Shown: positions 15,692-22,862 of the stretch, piece by piece | Numbering within the stretch: position 1 is the stretch's first letter | Layout: every line of letters starts with the position of its first letter | DNA from: Acidiparvus fluvialis | GTDB lineage: Bacteria; Acidobacteriota; Holophagae; Holophagales; Holophagaceae | Length of the DNA: 24,360 nt | Assembly: GCA_041263285.1 (NCBI GenBank) | Contig: JBFSVS010000014.1 | Location: forward strand, 1 to 24,360 | Direction: 5' to 3' | The notes under the pieces: model-generated | Seen by the model: only the letters and a program-made list of their open reading frames with translations | Database searches by the model: none | What the model was told of the DNA's origin: nothing | Program-made: the position numbers and the translations under genes

Positions 15692-16207
15692 TTACCCTAC
15701 AGACTCGAAGATTTCAGCGTAGCGATCAGACATGCTGGACGTCATAATCTTGTCTTGTAACTTTAAGAAGCCGTAAATCAAACTTTCTGGACGGGGAGGA
15801 CATCCCGGAATAAATACGTCAACCGGAATAATTTTATCGACGCCCTGAATGGTGTGATAACTATCGAAAGGACCCCCCGCGGTGGCGCAAGAGCCCATCG
15901 CAATGACCCATTTGGGTTCAGGCATTTGGTCGTAAAGTTTCTTAATTACTGGAGCCATCTTGTAGGTGACCGTGCCCGCTACAATCATCAAGTCTGATTG
16001 ACGAGGAGTGGCTCTAAAAATACCTGCACCGAATCGATCAAAATCAAAACGACTTGCTCCTGCAGCCATCATTTCGATCGCACAACAAGCAAGCCCGAAG
16101 GTCATGGGCCATACCGATGAAGCGCGGGCCCAATTGACGACCTTTTCCACTTTGGTGGTGATCAAGATGTGTTCGAGAGATGAGGGCTGATTTAAAATCA
16201 CGGACAT
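15692..16207 (-). CDS. nuoB: NADH-quinone oxidoreductase subunit B
   Basis: 171-residue subunit carrying cluster N2, the final Fe-S centre that reduces quinone. The four ligands are Cys41-Cys42 (FGLACCAIEMMA), Cys107 (AMGSCATAGGPF) and Cys136 (IPGCPPRPESLIYGF). ATG 16207 follows GGGAG by seven bases, and only 4 bases separate it from the nuoA stop. Length is usual for the stand-alone family. Confidence 0.97.
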   Translation of the reverse strand: MSVILNQPSSLEHILITTKVEKVVNWARASSVWPMTFGLACCAIEMMAAGASRFDFDRFGAGIFRATPRQSDLMIVAGTVTYKMAPVIKKLYDQMPEPKWVIAMGSCATAGGPFDSYHTIQGVDKIIPVDVFIPGCPPRPESLIYGFLKLQDKIMTSSMSDRYAEIFESVG

Positions 16208-16211
16208 GAAC

Positions 16212-16565
16212 TTACTCCCAATTCAGGGCGCCCTTAGACCAAATATAGGCATACCCAATTAATAGCAAAAACAGAAAAAATCCCATTTCGACTAAACCAA
16301 AAATCCACAGCTCTTTTAATTGAAGAGCCCAAGGTAGAAGAAAAACTGTTTCAACATCAAAAATTAAAAATAAAACCGCAACGAGATAATATCTGACACT
16401 AAACTTTTCTCGCGCATCCGTGGTGGCCGTGATTCCACATTCGTACGTGGAGTGTTTGGAGGTACTGTAGAAGCTGGGGCGAATGAAACGAGAAAGACTC
16501 CATACCAAAGCAGGTAGTGTTAGGGATATGGCAATAAGCAACAAAATAGGTGCATAGCCTTGCAT
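16212..16565 (-). CDS. nuoA: NADH-quinone oxidoreductase subunit A
   Basis: 117-residue three-helix subunit at the quinone-module/membrane junction. Markers are STYECGI (Cys43, in the mobile loop that changes accessibility between active and resting states in other complexes) and LIFDVETVFLLPWAL, with Asp70 and Glu72. ATG 16565 follows GGAG by five bases. It is the first gene of the nuo-atp operon, divergent from the pilus/secretion ATPase gene across 129 bases. Confidence 0.96.
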   Translation of the reverse strand: MQGYAPILLLIAISLTLPALVWSLSRFIRPSFYSTSKHSTYECGITATTDAREKFSVRYYLVAVLFLIFDVETVFLLPWALQLKELWIFGLVEMGFFLFLLLIGYAYIWSKGALNWE

Positions 16566-16605
16566 GGGATCTCCGCTCCCTTATATTGTGGGGTTTTGGT
16601 AGCGC

Positions 16606-16634
16606 TTGGGTCAATCATCTAAACGAGGGATAAT
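16606..16634 (+). promoter_or_regulatory. Candidate sigma70-type promoter for the GspE/PilB gene
   Basis: TTGGGT (16606-16611) and GATAAT (16629-16634) are separated by exactly 17 bases; the -10 matches the consensus at five of six positions, the -35 at three. The ATG is 60 bases downstream. On the opposite strand TTGACC (16614-16609) overlaps this -35 and could be a -35 for nuoA, though its -10 is unclear (AT-rich CAATATAAG is 20 or more bases away). The two divergent transcripts may therefore compete. This is pattern matching only. Confidence 0.5.
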
Positions 16635-16694
16635 AAGATTTAGACCTCGCGGATCTAGTCATCTCTCGGCACATAAAAAAGAACGGTCATATCC

Positions 16695-18320
16695 ATGAAT
16701 CCCTTCCCTGAAAAAAGTGCACCTAAGCCCTTATCAACCGACTCCCTTGAGGATTCGACGTTGAAATATATGGGTTTATACCCTGAATTAGACCTTGCGA
16801 TTGAGGCAGTTGATTACGCTCTATTCAAGTCCATTTCCCTTGATTTGATGGTTAAGTATCAATTTGTGCCTGTGCGAGTCTTTGAGGAAAAATTGATCAT
16901 CGCTATGGTTGATCCTCTCGATGTTCTAGTTCAAGATATCCTGCGCTTTGAACTCGGTCGGCCCCTAAGTTTTGTCGGGGCTCCTGCGCAGCAAATACAG
17001 GACGTACTGAAGAAATCTGAGAGTGGACAAAAAATTCTTGACGAAGCGGGTGAAGCGCTCAAAGTTCAAGTCCTTCGCGAAGAAGATATCGACGAAGAGG
17101 TTCTTGATTTTGAAAAATTAACCGATAAGGATGAAGCTCCCATTGTTCGCCTTGTGGACACTACTATTTTCAATGCACTTCAAAGGCGAGCTAGCGACAT
17201 TCATCTTGAAACTTCGGCCACTCATATCCTGATTAAATATCGAATTGATGGAAGCCTTTATTCTGCCTCCGAGCGTATAGATCGGCGGTTTGCTCCATCG
17301 ATTATTTCTCGTATCAAAGTCATGTCTGAACTAGACATCTCCGAGAAACGACAACCCCAAGATGGGCGCTTTAAACTTAGGGTGCGAGGACGAGCCATCG
17401 ACTTTCGCGTATCGATCATGCCTACGATTCATGGCGAAGATGCCGTCATTCGTATATTAGATAAAGAAAATTTAACCCAAGAATTTGCCGCCTTGAATTT
17501 AGATATTTTAGGATTTTCCCCTTTAGAGTTAGCCCGCTTACGTCGATTTTCAAGGGAACCCTATGGTATGTTTTTGGTCACTGGCCCGACGGGTAGCGGT
17601 AAGACTACAACACTCTATGCGGTACTCAGTGAAATCAAAAATCCGGAAGACAAGATCATTACCATCGAAGATCCCGTGGAATACCAGTTGGAAGGGGTCA
17701 CTCAAATTCCCGTCAATGAAAAAAAGGGGCTCACGTTTGCCCTAGGCTTGAGATCTATTCTTCGTCACGATCCTGACAAAATTCTGGTAGGAGAAATTCG
17801 AGATGCCGAAACAGCCCAAATAGCGATTCAGTCGGCACTGACGGGCCATCTAGTGTTCACAACGGTACACGCCAATAATGTGTTCGATGTCATTGGTCGA
17901 TTTACCCATATGGGCGTCTCCACGTCTAATTTTGTATCCTCTCTCAACTGCATTCTGGCTCAACGTTTAGTGAAAATCCTCTGTCCTAAGTGCAAACGGG
18001 TCCATCAACCAACGCCGGAAGAATTAGGAAACAACGGGGTGTCCTCTGATTGGGCTATTGGGGGAACTTTTTTTGAGAAACAAGGTTGTGTGGAATGCGC
18101 CGGGACGGGTTTTAAAGGGCGACAAGCCATTGTTGAATTTTTAGGTCTAAACGATGAGATGCGGGAAAAACTATATCAGAATGCACCTTTGAGGGAATTA
18201 AAAGCTCTCGCTAAGCAACATGGTATGCAAACGCTTCGTGAAAGTGCTCTTGAAAAAGTCAAATTGGGGTTGACTAATTTTCATGAAATTAATAAAGTTA
18301 CTTTCCGTGAAGGTCTTTGA
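16695..18320 (+). CDS. GspE/PilB family type II secretion / type IV pilus assembly ATPase
   Basis: 541-residue hexameric cytoplasmic ATPase that powers pilus or pseudopilus assembly. Residues about 28-110 form the N-terminal MshEN/T2SSE_N domain (LMVKYQFVPVRVFEEKLIIAM). The ATPase core has RRASDIHLE (163-171), Walker A GPTGSGKT (297-304), the Asp box IITIEDPVEYQLEGV, Walker B ILVGEIRD with Glu367, and the His box ALTGHLVFTTVHANN. The zinc tetracysteine is Cys430/433 and Cys465/468. No pilin, PilC or secretin gene is nearby, so GspE and PilB cannot be separated. ATG 16695 has a poor Shine-Dalgarno. The last 23 bases overlap the end of the convergent ABC transporter gene, an unusually tight convergence with no terminator between. 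Confidence 0.93.
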   Translation: MNPFPEKSAPKPLSTDSLEDSTLKYMGLYPELDLAIEAVDYALFKSISLDLMVKYQFVPVRVFEEKLIIAMVDPLDVLVQDILRFELGRPLSFVGAPAQQIQDVLKKSESGQKILDEAGEALKVQVLREEDIDEEVLDFEKLTDKDEAPIVRLVDTTIFNALQRRASDIHLETSATHILIKYRIDGSLYSASERIDRRFAPSIISRIKVMSELDISEKRQPQDGRFKLRVRGRAIDFRVSIMPTIHGEDAVIRILDKENLTQEFAALNLDILGFSPLELARLRRFSREPYGMFLVTGPTGSGKTTTLYAVLSEIKNPEDKIITIEDPVEYQLEGVTQIPVNEKKGLTFALGLRSILRHDPDKILVGEIRDAETAQIAIQSALTGHLVFTTVHANNVFDVIGRFTHMGVSTSNFVSSLNCILAQRLVKILCPKCKRVHQPTPEELGNNGVSSDWAIGGTFFEKQGCVECAGTGFKGRQAIVEFLGLNDEMREKLYQNAPLRELKALAKQHGMQTLRESALEKVKLGLTNFHEINKVTFREGL

Positions 18321-20070
18321 TCTCCGCTTTTTGGCTTAACTCACGCTCTAGGCTTTGTAATTTCTTAAGACGGGCATACAGACCGGAAACTTGGGCTAAT
18401 TCATTGGCTGTCCCTTGTTGAATAACTTGACCTTCTTCAAGCACCAAGACTTTTTCACACGCCTCAGCAACAAATACGCGATGAGAGGTCAGCACCAAGG
18501 TGGTTTTACCCAAGTAAGATTTTAGATTGGTTAAAATTTGACTCTCAGTTTCTGCATCAACTGCCGATAAGGCGTCGTCTAAAAGCAATAAGCGAGGCCG
18601 CCGAAGCAAGGCGCGAGCCAAAGCCGTCCGCTGGCGCTCTCCGCCGCTGAGAATGACTCCTCGTTCGCCAACCACCGTATCCAAACCGTTTGGAAGGCGT
18701 TTGATTAGATCATCAAGGCAAACGACTTGGGTCACTTCTTGAATTTCATCCGGGGAAGCCTTTGGGTACCCCATGATGAGATTTTTACGTAATGACTCTG
18801 AGAATAAGAAAGCTTCTTGAGGAACCCAACCTAGATTTTCCCAATGCTTCCTCAGTGAAGATTCATCAAGAATTTTATTATCTAGAAAGACTTGTCCTTT
18901 CTGAGGAGGCCGGAGTCCAGCCAAAACCTGAAGCAGAATGGTCTTGCCAGACCCTACTCCACCCACCACCGCCAACGAAGTTCCTGGAGCAAGCACAAAA
19001 CTTAAGGGACCGACGCCCCGTGAGCTATCAAAGCGATAAACCACATCTTTCACCTCAAGAGAGGCGGGCTCGGCAATCATCAAGGTCGTCACGGGGGGAT
19101 CGAGGGGTCTTTCGATGGGAGCCATGACTTCGTCAATACGTAATTGACCTGCGCGAGCCCGTTGAAAAAGATTTATCGCCCACCCAAGAGACATGACTGG
19201 CCACGCGAGAGTTACTAAATAACCAGAAAAGGCCGTTAAGTCACCCAACGATAGGGCTTGGCGGAGATAGAGCGTGCCGCCATAGCCAATCAAAGATAAA
19301 GTGGCCAGCGCACCAATGAACATTGCCACGGGACCATACGCCCCATAAATCACGTTTTGTTTCATACTCAGATCTGCATGAGCACGACTGAGGTCGTCAA
19401 ATTTATCAACTCGCATATTCTCGAGACCAAAAGCCTGAACCACTCGCTCGCCGCTGATCGTTTCATGACTGAAGGTGCTTAGATTCGAGAATGCAACTTG
19501 AAGTTTTTGCTGTACTTGATGACTCATACGACCCAAAAAATAAAAACCAAAAGCTAAAAGAGAAAAGGGGAGCATAACGGCTAGAGTTAATTTCCAACTT
19601 GTGGAAATCATTAAACTCAGCGTGACGGGTAAAACACTTGCCGTCTGGAGAAAACTCATAAGACCTGGGCCGGTCGCCATACGAACGGTACTCACATCTT
19701 CGCCAATACGGCTCATCAAATCGCCAATTTTTTGACGTTCATAGAAGACATAGGGGCGTGAGAGTAAAAAATCATAAAGTTCTTCGCGCTGTTCTTTTTC
19801 GATTTCCCGAGAAAGACCGATAAGATATTTACGCATTACGTATCTAAAGACCCCCGCTAGTGCGGTAAACCCGAGCATCCAAATTAGAAAAATACGAGAT
19901 TGATTCCACTCTTTCATTTCAAGACTATGAACCGCTTTACCAGACCAATACGGTACGAAGCTCGCTGCAGTGCTGCAGGCAATCGTCGCTATCAGACCAA
20001 GAGTTAGAGTTCTTTTGTGGGGTATCAAAAGAGACAACCACCATAGCCGTTTTGATGAATCTGTCAACAA
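18298..20070 (-). CDS. ABC exporter half-transporter (MdlA/BmrC-like)
   Basis: About 590 residues: a six-helix exporter domain (about 1-310) followed by an ATPase domain (about 340-575). Motifs are Walker A VGGVGSGKT, Q-loop GWVPQEAFLF, signature LSGGERQRTALARAL, Walker B LLLLDDALSAVDAE and H-loop VLTSHRV. The residue after the Walker B Asp is Asp, not the catalytic Glu. This is the hallmark of the degenerate half of heterodimeric exporters such as MdlA or BmrC, so a partner subunit is expected, but none is in the window. I start at TTG 20070: AGGAGG (20081-20086) lies 10 bases upstream and the resulting length is typical. The frame runs on to 20247, but that would overlap the peroxiredoxin gene and adds 59 residues with no family counterpart. 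Substrate unknown. Confidence 0.88.
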   Translation of the reverse strand: MLTDSSKRLWWLSLLIPHKRTLTLGLIATIACSTAASFVPYWSGKAVHSLEMKEWNQSRIFLIWMLGFTALAGVFRYVMRKYLIGLSREIEKEQREELYDFLLSRPYVFYERQKIGDLMSRIGEDVSTVRMATGPGLMSFLQTASVLPVTLSLMISTSWKLTLAVMLPFSLLAFGFYFLGRMSHQVQQKLQVAFSNLSTFSHETISGERVVQAFGLENMRVDKFDDLSRAHADLSMKQNVIYGAYGPVAMFIGALATLSLIGYGGTLYLRQALSLGDLTAFSGYLVTLAWPVMSLGWAINLFQRARAGQLRIDEVMAPIERPLDPPVTTLMIAEPASLEVKDVVYRFDSSRGVGPLSFVLAPGTSLAVVGGVGSGKTILLQVLAGLRPPQKGQVFLDNKILDESSLRKHWENLGWVPQEAFLFSESLRKNLIMGYPKASPDEIQEVTQVVCLDDLIKRLPNGLDTVVGERGVILSGGERQRTALARALLRRPRLLLLDDALSAVDAETESQILTNLKSYLGKTTLVLTSHRVFVAEACEKVLVLEEGQVIQQGTANELAQVSGLYARLKKLQSLERELSQKAEIKDLHGK

Positions 20071-20076
20071 AGGAAC

Positions 20077-20086
20077 CTCTCCTCCT
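20077..20086 (-). promoter_or_regulatory. Shine-Dalgarno deciding the ABC transporter start
   Basis: Minus-strand AGGAGGAGAG lies just upstream of two consecutive TTG codons (20070 and 20067) in the frame of the ABC transporter. It is one of the strongest ribosome binding sites in the window and supports a TTG start instead of the upstream ATG at 20247. Confidence 0.75.
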
Positions 20087-20160
20087 AGACTAGCAAGAAC
20101 CAAGCTATTCGTCCCAATCTGAGGGTAAGATACATAAAAGTAATCAGTAGAAGAGGGCTT

Positions 20161-20625
20161 ATGAATTTGATTGGTAAAAAAATTCCGACTTTCAAATTGC
20201 AAGATGAGGACGGACGGATGATTGATCAAAGTCTCTTCCGAGGTCAATGGACGGTCTTATATGCCTATCCGAAAGATTCAACACCGGGATGTACGCAAGA
20301 GTCCTGTGATTTTCGTGATAATTGGTCCCGACTTAAACGAATGAAAGTTCAAGTCCTAGGAATCAGTCGCGATAGCCATGCAAGTCATCAAAAGTTTCGA
20401 GACAAATTCGAACTTCCCTTCCTACTGTTATCTGATCCAGAGGCAAAACTGCTTAAACCCCTGGGGGCTTTTGGTAAAAAAATGATGTACGGAAAAGAAG
20501 TACAAGGCATTATTCGGTCCACTTTCCTGGTCGATCCCAAAGGAGTCATTCGCTTTATCTGGCCCAAGGTCTCTGTGAAGGGTCACGTAGACGAGGTAAT
20601 GGAGCAGCTTAAATCACTCATGTAG
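20161..20625 (+). CDS. bcp: Thioredoxin-dependent peroxiredoxin, Bcp/PrxQ type
   Basis: 154-residue cytoplasmic peroxiredoxin that reduces hydrogen and organic peroxides with thioredoxin. The peroxidatic Cys44 is in YPKDSTPGCTQESCDFRD, and Cys49 five residues on is the resolving Cys of the atypical 2-Cys PrxQ class (E. coli Bcp Cys45 and Cys50). SRDSHASHQKFRDKFELPFLLLSD and RSTFLVDPKG are further family blocks. Length matches E. coli Bcp (156). ATG 20161 follows GAAGAGGG and is divergent from the ABC transporter across 90 bases. The stop lies 3 bases from the stop of a convergent small membrane protein gene. Confidence 0.95.
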   Translation: MNLIGKKIPTFKLQDEDGRMIDQSLFRGQWTVLYAYPKDSTPGCTQESCDFRDNWSRLKRMKVQVLGISRDSHASHQKFRDKFELPFLLLSDPEAKLLKPLGAFGKKMMYGKEVQGIIRSTFLVDPKGVIRFIWPKVSVKGHVDEVMEQLKSLM

Positions 20626-20628
20626 GAT

Positions 20629-20886
20629 CTAGTGTCGATGGCCAGACTCACCATGTTCAACATCGGCATGACGTTTAGTCCACCATCGGTCAATCACCCA
20701 ATACCAAGCTCCGCTGATGAGAGGTCCGACGATCGCAGCTGTACCTGCTAATTCAATCCTCGCGCCCGTAATACGCGAGATCACAATGGTTTCAATAAAA
20801 ATATGACCTGAGGTGAAAATAATAGCCCGGATAATTGAAGCAGAATTACTCAATTCGAATAGTGAAGAAAAATATTTTTTTATCAT
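20629..20886 (-). CDS. Small membrane protein, DUF2061-like
   Basis: 85 residues with two likely membrane helices (about 18-37 and 46-65), joined by SRITGARIELAGTAAI, then a charged His-rich tail (RWWTKRHADVEHGESGHRH). The pattern IRAIIF...TG...Y-W-V-I-D-R-W-W resembles DUF2061 membrane proteins, whose function is not known. ATG 20886 follows AGAGAG and lies 21 bases after the fabI stop, so it is probably the second gene of a fabI transcript. The family call is tentative; that it is a real gene is likely, because of the coding-like frame, start site and packing. Confidence 0.65.
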   Translation of the reverse strand: MIKKYFSSLFELSNSASIIRAIIFTSGHIFIETIVISRITGARIELAGTAAIVGPLISGAWYWVIDRWWTKRHADVEHGESGHRH

Positions 20887-20907
20887 GCTCTCTTTCTAGA
20901 AAGTTAT

Positions 20908-21672
20908 TTATAGAGCCATAATACTATAGCCGCCGTCGACATAAAGCACTTGCCCCGTGATGCCACGGCCCATGTCGGATAGAAGAAAGACTCCGGCGTC
21001 TCCAACTTCTTCAAGTTCGGTATTTTTCCTAAGCGGAGCCTTGCTACGATGCAGATCTAATATTGAGGAAAAACCCCCGATACCGGCTGCGGCTAATGTC
21101 TTGATGGGTCCGGCAGAAATACAATTCACGCGAACATTAAACGGGCCTAAATCACTTGCGAGATAGCGCGTAGCGCTTTCGAGAGCGGCTTTGGCCACAC
21201 CCATGACGTTATAGTTCGGCATCACTCGTTCGCTACCAAGGTAAGTGAGTGCCACAATGCTTCCACCTTGGGTCATGAGCGGCTTGGCTGCATGGGCTAG
21301 CACAGGAAGCGAATAAGTACTGATGTCAAGTGCGGTCCTAAAATCTTCTCGAGTTGTACTGACAAAATCCCCTTCGAGCGCTTGACGAGGAGCATACGCC
21401 ACGGCATGTACTAAAAAATCTATCTGGCCCCAGGCTTCACGAAGATAATTAAAACCTTTATGAACTTGTGCATCATCACTTACATCCATCTGAAACATGA
21501 GAGAACCAGGGAGATCATTGGTGAGTTCTTTTACATTTTCACCTAGTCGCTCACTTTGAAAACTGAAGGCGCACTGAGCTCCCTGTTCCACGCAACGTTG
21601 GGCGATAGCCCAAGCAATCGATCGCTTGTTAGCTACCCCTACAATGAGGCCTTTTTTTCCTTTCATCAGCAT
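20908..21672 (-). CDS. fabI: Enoyl-[acyl-carrier-protein] reductase (NADH)
   Basis: 254-residue short-chain dehydrogenase-type enoyl-ACP reductase, the last reductive step of each fatty acid elongation round. The FabI-type nucleotide site is VGVANKRSIAWAIAQ (residues 11-25). The catalytic Tyr154 and Lys161 are in PNYNVMGVAKAALES with the FabI spacing (Tyr-x6-Lys), and Tyr144 in ALTYLGSERVMP matches E. coli Tyr146. NCISAGPIKTLAAAGI is also diagnostic. ATG 21672 is chosen, since GGAG lies 7 bases upstream; a second ATG at 21666 is possible. Divergent from the TPR gene across 74 bases. Confidence 0.97.
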   Translation of the reverse strand: MLMKGKKGLIVGVANKRSIAWAIAQRCVEQGAQCAFSFQSERLGENVKELTNDLPGSLMFQMDVSDDAQVHKGFNYLREAWGQIDFLVHAVAYAPRQALEGDFVSTTREDFRTALDISTYSLPVLAHAAKPLMTQGGSIVALTYLGSERVMPNYNVMGVAKAALESATRYLASDLGPFNVRVNCISAGPIKTLAAAGIGGFSSILDLHRSKAPLRKNTELEEVGDAGVFLLSDMGRGITGQVLYVDGGYSIMAL

Positions 21673-21746
21673 AGAGAAACTCCGAGGAACAATGAAGAAG
21701 ATAGGGGGGTAATGCGTCTTACATACTAGGATTAAGTATATTTACC

Positions 21747-22862
21747 ATGTTGATGAACCTAAAGCATTCAATGAAGCTCTTTATATCGCTCGCCCTGTGT
21801 CTACCACTCGGTGGGGCGGAGGATGTATCTGGGGACTTAAGGCGCCTGATTCAAGAGGGGCGCTTTATTGAGGCGGCAAATAGGTCAGATCGCCTACTGA
21901 CAGTAAACCCTTCTCATCCCATAGCCCTCGCGACTAAGTCACAGGCTCTATCTGGATTTCTTGATTTTGATCAAGCCCTGATTTTTGCCAATAAGGCACT
22001 GCAACAAAACGATCAATTATCCGATGCTCATCTCGCCAAGGGAATTGCTCTGATGGGTTTAGCCATTGAGAATATCTCTTTAAAAAGTATGCTTCAAATC
22101 TCCCAGGCATTAGATGCCATAGAGGTGAGTACAAAACGCGATCCAACCTATGGGTATGCCTGGTTCACCTTAGGTTTAAGTCGGGGAAAATTACCACTGC
22201 TCTTGGGGGGTTCCAAACCTCTCAGTTTTCAATGCGCTCAAACTTTAAAAAAAATCGACCGAGCCTGGGGTCTTGCTTTAGAAGGAATTCTTCAAGCATC
22301 GTTCGGAACATGGAAAGAATCAGAATCTATTTTTCAAGAAGGATTGAGTCTAAAAAGTAATACATCTCTTCTGGTAACGGCTTATCTCGAAGCGCTCGGG
22401 GGCGATGAGGCCAAAAAGGCTCTGGGTGTAGAGGGCCAAAAAGAACGGTTATACGAGGTGGCTAAAACCTTGTCGACTAAACCCGATCTAAACACCCACG
22501 CCCTAGAAAGTCTTGGCGATGCTTTGCTCTCTAGTGATCGACCCGAAGAGGCTTGGCAATTGATGCAAGTCTCTATTCCGAAATTTCAGGAATCCTCATT
22601 ACTAAAGTTACAATGTGCCAAGATTTCAGCGCGGACGGGCATCCATCTCCCTGAAGCATTAGAGTTGATTGAGGATGCTCTCCGGGGTCCGATCGAAGGA
22701 GGATCAGGAGGCCGCGAAGGAGCTTATGTTCGCCAAGGTCAAATTCTCGAACGCCTCGGAAAATGGATGGAGGCCAAAAAAAGTTTTCAACAAGCACTCG
22801 AAATCAATCCTCGTCATCGAGGTGCAAGAGAAAATTTAGAAAGACTTCGGAAAAAAGAATAG
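21747..22862 (+). CDS. Exported tetratricopeptide repeat protein
   Basis: 371-residue protein with a signal peptide (MKLFISLALCLPLGGA, cleavage likely before EDV) and TPR-like helical repeats. The clearest are at the N-terminus (RFIEAANRSDRLLTVNPSHP, then FDQALIFANKALQQN) and C-terminus (GKWMEAKKSFQQALEINPRH). The middle (about residues 115-300) is helical but divergent. TPRs mediate protein binding, so a periplasmic scaffold is plausible, but the partner is unknown. Three ATGs compete: 21747, 21753 and 21771. A TATATT at 21737-21742 would place the transcript start near 21749, favouring one of the later two, of which 21771 starts exactly at the signal peptide. Its TAG stop abuts the dnaJ stop. 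Confidence 0.82.
   Translation: MLMNLKHSMKLFISLALCLPLGGAEDVSGDLRRLIQEGRFIEAANRSDRLLTVNPSHPIALATKSQALSGFLDFDQALIFANKALQQNDQLSDAHLAKGIALMGLAIENISLKSMLQISQALDAIEVSTKRDPTYGYAWFTLGLSRGKLPLLLGGSKPLSFQCAQTLKKIDRAWGLALEGILQASFGTWKESESIFQEGLSLKSNTSLLVTAYLEALGGDEAKKALGVEGQKERLYEVAKTLSTKPDLNTHALESLGDALLSSDRPEEAWQLMQVSIPKFQESSLLKLQCAKISARTGIHLPEALELIEDALRGPIEGGSGGREGAYVRQGQILERLGKWMEAKKSFQQALEINPRHRGARENLERLRKKE

Noticed and set aside
15179..15760. Plus-strand open frames at 15179-15502 and 15557-15760
   Set aside because: They resemble each other only because they are the complements of the duplicated ferredoxin modules of nuoC; no start site or family match.
20071..20247. ABC transporter starting at ATG 20247
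   Set aside because: It would overlap the divergent peroxiredoxin gene by 87 bases and add 59 residues with no exporter counterpart; a strong Shine-Dalgarno supports TTG 20070.
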